Part shown: positions 37,520-46,976 of the stretch, one piece after another | How the letters are laid out: every line of letters starts with the position of its first letter | Position numbering within the stretch: the first letter of the stretch is position 1 | NCBI GenBank assembly: GCA_900552085.1 | Contig: URYB01000001.1 | Location: 1-60,413 of the forward strand | Source: an uncultured Lachnobacterium sp. | GTDB taxonomy: Bacteria > Bacillota > Clostridia > Lachnospirales > Lachnospiraceae | Length of the DNA stretch: 60,413 nucleotides | Reading direction: 5' to 3' | Made by a program: the position numbers and the translations under genes | Notes under the pieces: generated by a model | Told to the model about the DNA's origin: nothing | The model's database searches: none | What the model saw: only the letters and a program-made list of their open reading frames with translations

Positions 37520-40123
37520 TTATTCAAAATCCTTCTCTCGTAGTACGATGCGATCGTCATCCGTATAGCGACTCGCTGTCAAAATGCTGATTGCTTTCTT
37601 AATACCACCATGCGCCTCCCGGTCAATGGCTTCATCGACAATATCCTTTACTTCCGTCAGTGTTGTTGCCTGATCCAGTCTCTGGATATTACTGATTCGA
37701 TTATATAAAGCAAGTACTGCCATATCGTCAATTTTGTATCCCAGCTCTCTGGAATAAGACCTTGCAAATGTCACCAGCTCATCATTGGTAAAAATCGGAA
37801 CAGAAATACTCTCCGTAAACTTTCTTGCAAATCCTTCATCTGACGCCATCAGCTTGCGGATTCCCTTGGATGTTCCCTCAAGAATGACGAACAATCCACT
37901 GGACTCCTGTTCTAATAGCAGGGAAAGCGTTACCACAGATTCCTTGGTCAGTTCCTCTGCATTCTCAATGATCAGGCATCCACCTTCTACCTGTCGGATA
38001 ATCTCGCCGACATTCTTTTTGTTCAAAGTCTCTGCCTGAATCTTTCCAACCTTTCCTTCAATCCGTCCGGTCTCCTGCTGTAACACCTTAATAATGGATG
38101 TTGCGAGTGTTGTCTTTCCCGTTCCGTGTCCTCCTAAAATCAAAAGGTTTCCGGTGGCTGCGGTCTTATCCTGTTCCAAATGTCTGGATGCCACAGTAAG
38201 TGCCTGACGAAGCTGTGCTTCCATTCCCTTAACTGGCATAAAGTAAGAGAATATCGTTTTCTCTTTCTCTGTCAGTGTCATAAGCGGTGCCTCCGGCTGA
38301 ACTGCACTCTGTTTGCCTAAATTCTCCGGCTCTGAAATCTCTGGAAGTTTCGTTGTCTTTCCTTTCCAGAAAGAACGTTCTATCTGATTTTTGCGTTTTA
38401 CAATTAATTGTTCTTCTTCTGCCTCATCTATGTCCTCTTCTTCAAAATTACTCATATTCTGTTCTGATTCTGCCTCGCTTTCCAGTTGCTCTTCCGGCAG
38501 GAATTCATCTTCTGCCGGCACTACATTTTGTTCTAACGTATTCCCTTCTGCTTCTACATCTTCATCGTTTACCAGGTCTTCCGGCAATGCACGAAACTCG
38601 CCATCTTCCACTTCATTTAATTCTTCCGCTGGCAGCTCTTCGGAATCCGCTTCAACGGCATCATCCACAGGTTCCAATTCTTCGGTTTGCTCCGGCAGGA
38701 TTTCTTCCGCCGACACTTCTTCTGGCATCTCCCTGGTTGGAATATCCGTTTCCAACACCTCTTCCGGTATCTCCTCCGTCGGGATCTCAGTCTCCGGCAC
38801 TTCTGCCGCATCTTCTTCGACGACAGGCTCTGTCACTGTTTCCGCGGTCTGGACTTCCGAAGTCTCTGTCTGCGGCTGATCCTGTAAATACTCTTCTTCC
38901 AGCAATTCACGCGGTGTGACACCTGCATCCAGCTTCGGAATCACTCCTGTCAGACGATCCATAATATCGCCCGCCTGCTGCAGCGCCCTTGCCTTTGCAG
39001 ATTCCAGTTTTCTCTGCTTTGCCTCTTCCAAAGCGGCTTCTGCTGCACGTCTGGTTTTCTCCCACTCACTTAGAACCTCTTCAATCGTGATCTGACCTGT
39101 AATCTGGTGCTCCACCAATGTCTTATCATCCATGACCATGCTCATCTGACCATCAGAATCCTCTCCAAGCATCTCCTTAAAATTCATTTTGAGGGAGCCA
39201 TCGATTTCCTCATCGGTTTCAATATGTTCGTCTGCCTGCTCTTGTTTCTCTTCCTCTTTTGGCAGCTTAAGATATGGAATCTCCTCCACGATCTTGTTGA
39301 TGTTGTCCATGGTATCGGTTACGGTCTCTTTCTCCGTAGCCTCCATGATCTGCTGCATGCCCTTGGCAATCTCCTGCTGAAGATTTACCGTATTGAATCG
39401 TTCCGGATTTACTTTGACCGGTGGAATTGCTACTGGTTCATGTTCGTACTCTCCAGCATTTTTCATCTCCTCCACATCAATATGTGTCAGTCCATCTCTG
39501 GACTCTTTTGCTTTGCGGAACGTACGGTATTTCTCTTCCTGCGCTTTCGTCAACGGCTGATAAAGCATCTTCAATTCCAGCGCGCGTTCCACGTATGGGC
39601 CATCGCCAAACCAGAGTATCAACTCATCGCAGGCTTCAATACACTTGTCACTCATACCTGCTTTGTGATACAGATAAGCCAACTCATAGGCCCATTCTTC
39701 CGTGTATTCCTGCTCCTTCAGTTCCTCAAGGATTGGAATCAGTTCTTCATAAGAAGACCCCTCCGCCTTCTTGATATCATATCGGAGCACATATTTCAGG
39801 CTGTCCCGTGGAGCGATCTCCACAAATTCCTGATAGTAATCTTCTGCACCTTCGTAGTCGCCCATCTTGATTGCGACTTCTGCAAGACGATAGATGATCA
39901 TACGACCAATCGGTGAACGGTCATATGCCAGCAGCAATACTTCCCGGCTGTCTTCGTAACGTTCTGTCTTCTCGTAAATCTCTCCGGCTTTCACCAAAGC
40001 GTTTACATTTTTTATTTTGTTCCAGTTTATTGTATCTGCAATATCCGCTGCATCTTCATACTTCTCTTCTGCATAAAGAGACTTCATCTGATCCAGTTTC
40101 AAATTGTATTCATATTTATCCAT
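37520..40123 (-). CDS. TPR and AAA-type ATPase fusion protein
   Basis: About 867 residues. Residues 1-230 are tetratricopeptide-like helices (YAEEKYEDAADIADTINW, GDYEGAEDYYQEFVEIAP). Residues 250-610 are acidic and disordered, with degenerate repeats around EIPTEEIPEEVLETDIPTRE. The C-terminal 250 residues are an AAA ATPase: Walker A LLILGGHGTGKTTLATSII, Walker B GGCLIIENAEEL, sensor-like GLFVILEGTSKGI. It resembles the CbxX/CfxQ (SpoVK-like) ATPase type. ATG 40123 is favoured over 40177 because it follows GAGGTG. It has its own consensus promoter. Function unknown; a peptide- or complex-remodelling role is inferred. Confidence 0.85.
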   Translation of the reverse strand: MDKYEYNLKLDQMKSLYAEEKYEDAADIADTINWNKIKNVNALVKAGEIYEKTERYEDSREVLLLAYDRSPIGRMIIYRLAEVAIKMGDYEGAEDYYQEFVEIAPRDSLKYVLRYDIKKAEGSSYEELIPILEELKEQEYTEEWAYELAYLYHKAGMSDKCIEACDELILWFGDGPYVERALELKMLYQPLTKAQEEKYRTFRKAKESRDGLTHIDVEEMKNAGEYEHEPVAIPPVKVNPERFNTVNLQQEIAKGMQQIMEATEKETVTDTMDNINKIVEEIPYLKLPKEEEKQEQADEHIETDEEIDGSLKMNFKEMLGEDSDGQMSMVMDDKTLVEHQITGQITIEEVLSEWEKTRRAAEAALEEAKQRKLESAKARALQQAGDIMDRLTGVIPKLDAGVTPRELLEEEYLQDQPQTETSEVQTAETVTEPVVEEDAAEVPETEIPTEEIPEEVLETDIPTREMPEEVSAEEILPEQTEELEPVDDAVEADSEELPAEELNEVEDGEFRALPEDLVNDEDVEAEGNTLEQNVVPAEDEFLPEEQLESEAESEQNMSNFEEEDIDEAEEEQLIVKRKNQIERSFWKGKTTKLPEISEPENLGKQSAVQPEAPLMTLTEKEKTIFSYFMPVKGMEAQLRQALTVASRHLEQDKTAATGNLLILGGHGTGKTTLATSIIKVLQQETGRIEGKVGKIQAETLNKKNVGEIIRQVEGGCLIIENAEELTKESVVTLSLLLEQESSGLFVILEGTSKGIRKLMASDEGFARKFTESISVPIFTNDELVTFARSYSRELGYKIDDMAVLALYNRISNIQRLDQATTLTEVKDIVDEAIDREAHGGIKKAISILTASRYTDDDRIVLREKDFE

Positions 40124-40201
40124 TAGCACCTCGAAATATCTTCCAAATCCTCTCACGACTTGGATTTCTCTAGTCAAAATAGGTCTGGCTATCTAATTTT
40201 T

Positions 40202-40230
40202 AGTATACCATAGGCGCCATATAGTGTCAA
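40202..40230 (-). promoter_or_regulatory. SigA promoter of the TPR-AAA gene
   Basis: Minus-strand TTGACA (40225-40230), 17-bp spacer, TATACT (40202-40207), about 80 bp before the start and 12 bp beyond the upstream terminator. Confidence 0.83.
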
Positions 40231-40241
40231 AAAATAAAGAC

Positions 40242-40286
40242 AAAAAAAGCATTGGAAAAATGCAATTTCTGCATTTGTCCAACACT
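40242..40286 (-). terminator. terminator of the hydratase / AI-2E transporter operon
   Basis: On the minus strand AGTGTTGGA...AAATGCA pairs with TGCATTT...TCCAATGCT, with two G-U pairs, followed by TTTTTTTG. It lies 13 bp after the transporter stop. Confidence 0.8.
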
Positions 40287-40298
40287 TCTTTTTGCGAT

Positions 40299-41660
40299 TT
40301 ATTTCTCAATATTTTTGTCGTCAGTGTCTTCTTCCTTCTCTGTGTTGTGCTTCTTCTTTTTTGTCTCCTCATACAGATGAAATTCTCCTGTATGCTCATC
40401 GATCCTTGCGACTTTTACATAGTCTGCCGTAGTCACTGGAAGCTGCTTTTTGGCAACACCATGATTTACCAGTCTGCGCACAATATAGTAAATCAAGGCA
40501 AATACCGGAACTCCCAGGAGCATTCCGAGGAATCCAAACATACCGCCGCCAATCAGAATTGCAAACATTACCCAGAAAGATGTAAGTCCTGTAGAATTTC
40601 CAAGAATCTTTGGTCCAATGATATTTCCATCAACCTGCTGTAGTACAATAATGAAAATCAACAGATACAGTGCATGCCACGGACTCTGGATTACTACCAG
40701 CAGCAATGCCGGGATTGCACCAATAAACGGTCCAAACAATGGTATGATGTTCGTCACACCGATAATAACGGAAACCAGCATTGTATCCGGAATTCGTAAA
40801 ATGGAACATCCCACATAACAGATCACACCGATAATAGCCGAATCAATGATTTTTCCAATGATAAATCCACCAAAAATATCGTTTGCCTTATGCATGGTCT
40901 CCACAATAATGTTTCCCTGCTTCGGCTTAAATACGGCATAAACCACTTTCTTGCTCTGTCCGATCAGACGTTCCTTGATCATCAGGACATAAACTGCCAC
41001 AATAATTCCAATAACAAAATTGAACATTGCTTTTACCATATTGATGACGCCGGACGTAATCTGAATCAGATAAGTCCTCGCCTGCGGTAACAAAGTCTTT
41101 GTTGCCCAGTTCTCCACATAATCCGTCAATTTTGTAAGAACATCACCAATCGTATCTGCCACTTCATAATTTCCAAAACGGCCTTCCTGTATCATCTTAA
41201 CAAGATTGGCAACGTTTGCCGGCAAAGTATCCACGATTCCCATAATACTGTTAATGACCGATGGAACAATAGCTGCAATCAAAAGCACGATCACGGCAAT
41301 CAGAAAAATAATGGAACATGTAATCGCAAGTCCACGTGCCATCTTTTTTGCTTTCTGGTCTGTCTTTGTCCTGTCTTTGAACAGCTTATACAAATGTCGC
41401 TCAAAAAACTTCATCACCGGATTTAAAAGATATGCCAGCGCAAGACCAATGATAATTGGCTGCGCTGCAGAAATCACTTTATGCCATCCGTTTGCAAATC
41501 CCTGATATCGCAAAACACTAAAGAAAAACAGGATGCAGCAGACAAATGTGATAAACACCATCACCCCAATCTTGGCAAGATGGATATTCTCACGTCTGCC
41601 GTCCATTTTTTCTTTTGCCTGCGTCTGTGCTACTTTTTCCTTTTCTGTATCACTCAACAC
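40299..41660 (-). CDS. AI-2E family transporter
   Basis: A 453-residue polytopic inner-membrane protein of the AI-2E/TqsA/YtvI permease family. Many hydrophobic helices are visible (VMVFITFVCCILFFFSVL, IIGLALAYLLNPVMKF, AITCSIIFLIAVIVLLI), with the family signature region GNIIGPKILGNSTGLTSFWV and LGVPVFALIYYIV near the C-terminus. Some members are now known as Na+/H+ or signal exporters, so the substrate is open. The start is probably GTG 41660, five bases after AGGAGG. It lies 9 bp after the hydratase stop and forms an operon with it. The tail is lysine- and glutamate-rich. Confidence 0.9.
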   Translation of the reverse strand: MLSDTEKEKVAQTQAKEKMDGRRENIHLAKIGVMVFITFVCCILFFFSVLRYQGFANGWHKVISAAQPIIIGLALAYLLNPVMKFFERHLYKLFKDRTKTDQKAKKMARGLAITCSIIFLIAVIVLLIAAIVPSVINSIMGIVDTLPANVANLVKMIQEGRFGNYEVADTIGDVLTKLTDYVENWATKTLLPQARTYLIQITSGVINMVKAMFNFVIGIIVAVYVLMIKERLIGQSKKVVYAVFKPKQGNIIVETMHKANDIFGGFIIGKIIDSAIIGVICYVGCSILRIPDTMLVSVIIGVTNIIPLFGPFIGAIPALLLVVIQSPWHALYLLIFIIVLQQVDGNIIGPKILGNSTGLTSFWVMFAILIGGGMFGFLGMLLGVPVFALIYYIVRRLVNHGVAKKQLPVTTADYVKVARIDEHTGEFHLYEETKKKKHNTEKEEDTDDKNIEK

Positions 41661-41669
41661 AGAATCCTC

Positions 41670-43955
41670 CTAACCGCGATAGTAGTTAATGAGACAACCC
41701 TTTAAGATAATATCTTTTTCATCCGGAGTAAGCGCACCCATTTTAAGTGTAAATGGTTTCAGCTCACCGTCTTTTACTACATATGCTTCAAATTCACTCT
41801 TTCCTTCTTCTACCGCTGTACGAATGTTTGGAAGGAACAGGTAATCCAGATTCTTGAATGGAAGTTCTCCCTCATCAATGATAAATGGAAGCATTCCCCA
41901 GTTGATCAGGTTTGAACGGTATCTCTTGGTTGCATATTCGTTGGCAATATTTGCCCAGCCACCAAGTACCTTCTGGCAGGATGCAGCCTGCTCACGGGCA
42001 GAACCATCACCTGGCTTCACGGCAAAAATTGTGCTACCAAATCCAACATTCTTACGGCTTACATCGCTGAACTTTGTCTTAATGGTATCCATGACAGCCT
42101 TAACTTCCGGTACAACACTTGCAGGACATGTATCTGCCTCTACAGCCTTCTGTGCCTTCTGGATTTCCTTTGCACGTCCAACGTACTCCGGATCCTTTCT
42201 GGAAAGTGCGAACTCTGCCAGTCCCAATGGGTTGGAACGGAAAGAAGAAGTCTCACCGGAAGGAATCAGCTCATCGGTTGTTGTAACCGGATCATGAATT
42301 TCAGAAACAACCTTCAATACCATGTTCTCCGGTAATGCACTCATTGCCGGCCAGTCTTTGATGTTTGGTCCAAACTGGATCTCAACGCTTGGATCTGCAA
42401 CACCCTTGCTGTCAAATACACGATTCTCATAAATCGTCTTATCAAAGAAATACTTCGGTTTCGAGAAGTTTACATCCATATCTGCTGCAGATGTCAGATA
42501 TCCCTTATTTGCTGCAGTTGCTGCGATCGAACGCGCATCCATAAGTGCAACAGAAGCCACCTGACCATTCTGTACCTTAGAACCTTCACGGTTCGGGAAG
42601 TTACGTGTAGAATGACGGATAGAAAATGCGTTGTTTGCAGGTGTATCTCCAGCACCAAAGCATGGTCCGCAGAATGCAGTCTTTACAATTGCTCCGGTAG
42701 AAAGAAGATTTGCTACAACACCATTCTTTACTAATTCCATATAAATTGGAGTAGATGCAGGATATACGCTGAGCGTAAATTCATCAGCTCCGATGGATGC
42801 TCCCTTTAAGATGTCGGCAGCATCGCAGATATTTTCAAATCCACCACCGGCACATCCGGCAATGATTCCCTGATCAACGTAAAGTCTTCCGTTCTTTACT
42901 TTGCTCTTTAAATCCAGATCAACCTTTCCGTCGAAGCTGACCTGTGCACGCTTCTCACAGTCATCAAGAATGTCCATAAGGTTTGCATTCAATTCATCGA
43001 TCGTGTAAGTGTTGCTTGGGTGGAATGGCATAGCGATCATTGGCTTGATGGTGCTTAAGTCAATCTCGATAAAGCTGTCGTAGAATGCAACTTCACCCGG
43101 ATTTAATTCCTTATAATCTTCTTCTCTTCCATGAATCTCATAGAACTCTTTTACTTTGTCATCTGTTCTCCAGATAGAAGAAAGACAGGTTGTCTCTGTT
43201 GTCATTACGTCAACACCGATACGGTAATCCACGCTTAAGTTTGCGACACCAGGTCCGACAAACTCCATGACTTTATTCTTAACAAATCCATTTGCAAATA
43301 CTTCACCGATAATTGCAAGTGCGATATCCTGTGGACCAACGCCCTTCATTGGCTCACCGGTCAGGTAAATACCTACAACACCCGGCATATCAATATCGTA
43401 TGTCTTGTTCAGAAGCTGCTTAACCAGCTCCGGTCCGCCTTCTCCGACTGCCATGGTTCCAAGTGCACCATAACGTGTATGGGAGTCCGATCCAAGGATC
43501 ATCTTTCCACCGCCGGCAAGCATCTCTCTTGCGAACTGATGGATAACTGCCTGATGTGGTGGAACGTAGATTCCGCCGTATTTCTTTGCACAGGTCAGTC
43601 CAAACATATGATCATCTTCGTTGATGGTTCCTCCTACCGCACAAAGACTGTTATGACAGTTTGTCAGTACATATGGTATCGGAAATTTTTCAAGTCCGGA
43701 CGCGCGTGCTGTCTGGATAATACCTACGAATGTAATATCGTGGGATGTCAGTTTATCAAATTTAATCTGGAGTTTTTCCATATTTCCAGATGTATTATGG
43801 TCTTTTAAAATGCCGTAAGCGATGGTTTCTTTCTTTGCTTCTTCTGCTGAAACCTGCTTTCCGGTCTTACTCGCTACTGCAGCAACAGCTTCTGGGGAAT
43901 TGATCACTACATCTTTTCCCTGAATCAGATATGCGCCATTTTCATATAGTTTCAT
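41670..43955 (-). CDS. aconitase-family hydratase
   Basis: A 761-residue iron-sulfur hydratase of the aconitase superfamily. The [4Fe-4S] ligands are expected in GIIAGCAGGGFENI and in KTAFCGPCFGAGDTPANN (CxxC). SDSHTRYGALGTMAVGEGG and the swivel domain in the C-terminus complete the four-domain layout. It looks closer to the poorly characterised YbhJ-like hydratases than to AcnA or AcnB, so the substrate may be citrate/isocitrate or another hydroxyacid. GGAGG lies 7 bases upstream of ATG 43955. A consensus promoter precedes it. Confidence 0.87.
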   Translation of the reverse strand: MKLYENGAYLIQGKDVVINSPEAVAAVASKTGKQVSAEEAKKETIAYGILKDHNTSGNMEKLQIKFDKLTSHDITFVGIIQTARASGLEKFPIPYVLTNCHNSLCAVGGTINEDDHMFGLTCAKKYGGIYVPPHQAVIHQFAREMLAGGGKMILGSDSHTRYGALGTMAVGEGGPELVKQLLNKTYDIDMPGVVGIYLTGEPMKGVGPQDIALAIIGEVFANGFVKNKVMEFVGPGVANLSVDYRIGVDVMTTETTCLSSIWRTDDKVKEFYEIHGREEDYKELNPGEVAFYDSFIEIDLSTIKPMIAMPFHPSNTYTIDELNANLMDILDDCEKRAQVSFDGKVDLDLKSKVKNGRLYVDQGIIAGCAGGGFENICDAADILKGASIGADEFTLSVYPASTPIYMELVKNGVVANLLSTGAIVKTAFCGPCFGAGDTPANNAFSIRHSTRNFPNREGSKVQNGQVASVALMDARSIAATAANKGYLTSAADMDVNFSKPKYFFDKTIYENRVFDSKGVADPSVEIQFGPNIKDWPAMSALPENMVLKVVSEIHDPVTTTDELIPSGETSSFRSNPLGLAEFALSRKDPEYVGRAKEIQKAQKAVEADTCPASVVPEVKAVMDTIKTKFSDVSRKNVGFGSTIFAVKPGDGSAREQAASCQKVLGGWANIANEYATKRYRSNLINWGMLPFIIDEGELPFKNLDYLFLPNIRTAVEEGKSEFEAYVVKDGELKPFTLKMGALTPDEKDIILKGCLINYYRG

Positions 43956-43994
43956 TTTTTTCCTCCTTGTTCGTATCTAAACCAGTTAGTTTGA

Positions 43995-44023
43995 ATTATA
44001 TCTGTTGCCCGCTCTGAAATCAA
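43995..44023 (-). promoter_or_regulatory. SigA promoter of the hydratase operon
   Basis: Minus-strand TTGATT (44018-44023), 17-bp spacer, TATAAT (43995-44000), about 40 bp before the start. Confidence 0.8.
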
Positions 44024-44038
44024 GCATTCCCACAGATT

Positions 44039-45427
44039 TTATAAGTTGTTCAGAATTTCAAACTGAATTTTTGCAATAAACAGATCGCCGTCCGTCTGAA
44101 TCTCAAATTCGCCGCCCATAAGATTCGTGAGGTTTTTGGCAATGGATAAGCCAAGTCCGCTTCCCTCCGTGGTACGTGACACATCGCCCCGTACAAAGCG
44201 GGCTGTCAGGTCCTTGCCCTCCTCCTGTTTCTCCGGCAAGCGGTTCTTTGAGATATTTTTTATCGTAAATACGGCTGTGGTATCTTCGACCTCCAGCTCT
44301 ACATAGACTCTCGTGTTCTCCAATGCATATTTTGCAGCATTTGTGTATAAATTTTCAATTGCACGATACAGCTGGCGACCGTCCGCTTTGACAAGCACCG
44401 CCTGATTCGGAAGTTTGGTCACGATTGTAAGACCTCTTGCCTCAAAACGCTCGTTGAACTCTCCACCTGTCTGATAGATCAGCTCCACCATATCGATCGT
44501 CTGCATTTCCAGATGCACATTTCCCGAAGTAATCTTGGACACTTCCACAAGATCTTCCGTCAATTGCTTGAGTCTTTGGGATTTTTCATCTAAGATGCGG
44601 ATATAATTCCGCGCATTTTCATTTTCTAAATTTTCCCGCTTAAGCAGATCCACATAATTGACAATCGAGGTAAGCGGCGTCTTGATGTCATGGGATACGT
44701 TGGTGATAAGATCCGCTTTGATGCGCTCATTTCTTATGCGCTCCATGACAGCCTCACTCAATCCTTCACGAATACTGTTTACTGCAATGGCAATATCCCG
44801 CTCCTGTCCCTGAAAATCGTCCACATTCAATGTGGTATCCAATGCGCCTTTGGAGATTTCCTCGATCGCATTCTGTATCTCATAACGCTCCCTTGCCTTG
44901 CGGGTATAATACCGTGGGCTTTGTTTGGAAGCGATCACTTCCCGTACAAACATAATGCCCTGATAAATCAGACTGTGTGTCAAAAGTGTATTGCTTTTGG
45001 CTCTGCGCACGATACTCAGATAGAAAAACAGAAAGACAACATCTGCCAGATACGCCAGCGTTCCTGCTGCAACAAGCAATCCGGAAAATTCGAAATCCAT
45101 TCTTCCGATTACTCTGCACACATAAATTGCTTCATATAACAAAAAGCCAAACACCAGCAACTGAATATCCGTATAAATCCGATCCACAAAATTCAGGTAT
45201 ACCTGCGGATCGTCCGCTGCATGTCTCCCGGTAATACTGGTCAGATATGCCAGCGTCACGAAGCTTCCCACCAATCCAATAACGATCAGCGTACTCAGTC
45301 CCGCCATTCCCTTGATATGGTGTGCGATATCATATCCGACCCCATACAGAGAACACACCATCAACACAAAGAACATCTGATGGATCACGATTGCCGCGCC
45401 TTTGATTCCATTTGAATATTCCTTCAT
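44039..45427 (-). CDS. sensor histidine kinase
   Basis: A 462-residue membrane sensor. About five N-terminal membrane helices (IVIHQMFFVLMVCSLYGVGY, GLSTLIVIGLVGSFVTLAY, ...LADVVFLFFYLSIV) form the input region with little extracellular sequence, suggesting it senses an event in the membrane. A HAMP-like linker is followed by the phosphoacceptor VSHDIKTPLTSIVNYVDLL, an N box (YRAIENLYTNAAKYAL) and G boxes (EGSGLGLSIAKNL). It follows its response regulator by 6 bp. As last gene of the amidase-coiled coil-regulator operon it probably monitors the envelope (inference). Confidence 0.92.
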   Translation of the reverse strand: MKEYSNGIKGAAIVIHQMFFVLMVCSLYGVGYDIAHHIKGMAGLSTLIVIGLVGSFVTLAYLTSITGRHAADDPQVYLNFVDRIYTDIQLLVFGFLLYEAIYVCRVIGRMDFEFSGLLVAAGTLAYLADVVFLFFYLSIVRRAKSNTLLTHSLIYQGIMFVREVIASKQSPRYYTRKARERYEIQNAIEEISKGALDTTLNVDDFQGQERDIAIAVNSIREGLSEAVMERIRNERIKADLITNVSHDIKTPLTSIVNYVDLLKRENLENENARNYIRILDEKSQRLKQLTEDLVEVSKITSGNVHLEMQTIDMVELIYQTGGEFNERFEARGLTIVTKLPNQAVLVKADGRQLYRAIENLYTNAAKYALENTRVYVELEVEDTTAVFTIKNISKNRLPEKQEEGKDLTARFVRGDVSRTTEGSGLGLSIAKNLTNLMGGEFEIQTDGDLFIAKIQFEILNNL

Positions 45428-45433
45428 AGGCGG

Positions 45434-46123
45434 CTATACCCCCGCCTCTATTTTATATCCAACGCCCCACACAACTTTCAGGTAACGCGGCTCCTTTGGA
45501 TTGATTTCGATTTTCTCACGGATATGACGGATATGTACTGCAACCGTGTTGTCTGCTCCGATTGCTTCCTCATTCCAGATTTCCTCGTAAATCTGGCTGA
45601 TGGAGAAAACTTTTCCCTTATTTTTCATCAGCAGAAGAAGTATATTGTATTCAATCGGTGTGAGCTTTACTTCCTCGCCATCAACTGTAACCTTCTTTAA
45701 ATCATCGTTGATGACCAGACCGCCCTCTTCATACACCGTCTCTCCCGGTGCACCATTCGACAATGTTGTATATCTGCGCAACTGGGATTTGACCCTTGCA
45801 ACCAGCTCCAGTGGATTGAACGGCTTGGATACATAGTCGTCTGCGCCTACGTTCAGACCAAGGATTTTGTCCGTATCCTGCGTCTTTGCTGACAGGATAA
45901 TAATTGGAATACTGCTCGTTTTCCGCACCTGAAATGTTGCACGTATGCCATCCAGTTTCGGCATCATCACATCAATGATCATCAGATCAATGGACTTCTT
46001 TTTCAATATCTCAAGTGCCTGCTCCCCGTCGTATGCTTTTTCTACCGAAAAGCCCTCCTGCAGTAAATAGATTTCAATTGCTTCAACGATTTCTTTATCG
46101 TCATCACATACCAGAATCGTCAT
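45434..46123 (-). CDS. OmpR-family response regulator
   Basis: A 229-residue DNA-binding regulator. The receiver domain (1-118) has the acidic pocket ILVCDDDKEIVEA, the phosphorylation Asp in DLMIIDVMMPKLDG, the Thr/Ser in IIILSAKTQD and the Lys in DDYVSKPFNPLELVARV. The C-terminal winged helix (KVTVDGEEVKLTPIEYNILL, TVAVHIRHIREKIE) is typical of OmpR/PhoB. It overlaps the upstream coiled-coil gene by 20 bp and is followed by its kinase. Ribosome binding site AGGAGG. Targets unknown; autoregulation and amidase control are plausible. Confidence 0.94.
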   Translation of the reverse strand: MTILVCDDDKEIVEAIEIYLLQEGFSVEKAYDGEQALEILKKKSIDLMIIDVMMPKLDGIRATFQVRKTSSIPIIILSAKTQDTDKILGLNVGADDYVSKPFNPLELVARVKSQLRRYTTLSNGAPGETVYEEGGLVINDDLKKVTVDGEEVKLTPIEYNILLLLMKNKGKVFSISQIYEEIWNEEAIGADNTVAVHIRHIREKIEINPKEPRYLKVVWGVGYKIEAGV

Positions 46124-46967
46124 GCTGATGTCCTCCTATCAGATTTTTCCATACCTTCTGTATTCCATCCGTTTTCTCTTTTGCCTTGCCGGAAGAAGCT
46201 TTTTCTTCTCCCTTTTCCTGTTCCTCTTTCCACTGGAAATAATCGGCATCCAGATTTACCCGGATTTCTGCCTGAAGATTTTTCAGTTCTTCATCTTCCT
46301 CGTCGTTATCGTCCGCATAGCTTACGCCTTTATCTGCTTCCACTTCTTTTTCCGTCTCATCGATCACTGACATGCCAAGCTTATCCAGATATTCCTGATT
46401 GATCTTGATCTCCGTCTGGCGGTTTGCATAAATGGATGCTTCTTCTTCCTCCGGTTTGCCTTCATTTTTCTGCTTTTCAAGTTCCCGGTTGCGTTCCTCT
46501 ATAATCTTCAGATATTTCTCTGTATCCACCAGATCCTGCATCTGGCTTTTCAGTTCCAGCTGATTTGTTTTAATGCGGCGCTGTTCAATATCCATTTTTT
46601 CGTTCAGATCCGCATAGATTTTGGAAACATTCTCATTTGCTTCCTTCATAATATCACGCATATGATTCAATGCTTCATCCATATACATCACCGAAGCTGC
46701 ATAGATGTCTTCCGCCTTGTGGCTGGCATCCATGATGATATTGTCTCCCTGTTTGCGAAAATCCCGCTCCGCCTTATCACGACTGCTTCTTGTCAGTTCG
46801 TACTGCTCCTGCATCTGGTACATGCATCTATTTAACTCACTCAGCAAATCCAGCATTTGCTGCTTGTCAACGATCACCTTACTCGGTTCTTTCGGATACT
46901 GTTCGCCTTTCGACAACATCACATGAAGTGCGCGCAGCACCTTCTCTGTATTATCCTGTACTCCCAT
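46104..46967 (-). CDS. cytoplasmic coiled-coil protein of the amidase-HK operon
   Basis: A 287-residue soluble protein, not recognised as a named family. Residues 30-175 are strongly helical with heptad character (DLLSELNRCMYQMQEQYEL, MDEALNHMRDIMKEANENVS, KYLKIIEERNRELEKQKNE), recalling DivIVA/GpsB-like or ATP-synthase-b-like rods. The C-terminal third is acidic and disordered (DNDEEDEELKNLQAEI), then lysine-rich. AAGGAG precedes ATG 46967. It lies 9 bp after the lipoprotein amidase gene and overlaps the regulator gene. A scaffold role in wall synthesis or signalling is inference from context only. Confidence 0.75.
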   Translation of the reverse strand: MGVQDNTEKVLRALHVMLSKGEQYPKEPSKVIVDKQQMLDLLSELNRCMYQMQEQYELTRSSRDKAERDFRKQGDNIIMDASHKAEDIYAASVMYMDEALNHMRDIMKEANENVSKIYADLNEKMDIEQRRIKTNQLELKSQMQDLVDTEKYLKIIEERNRELEKQKNEGKPEEEEASIYANRQTEIKINQEYLDKLGMSVIDETEKEVEADKGVSYADDNDEEDEELKNLQAEIRVNLDADYFQWKEEQEKGEEKASSGKAKEKTDGIQKVWKNLIGGHQHDDSGM

Positions 46968-46976
46968 CTCTACTCC

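Noticed and set aside
38287..38919. 210-codon plus-strand frame opposite the TPR-AAA gene
   Set aside because: It is antisense to the acidic Glu/Pro-rich repeat region, lacks an RBS and reads as Leu/Pro/His-rich low complexity.
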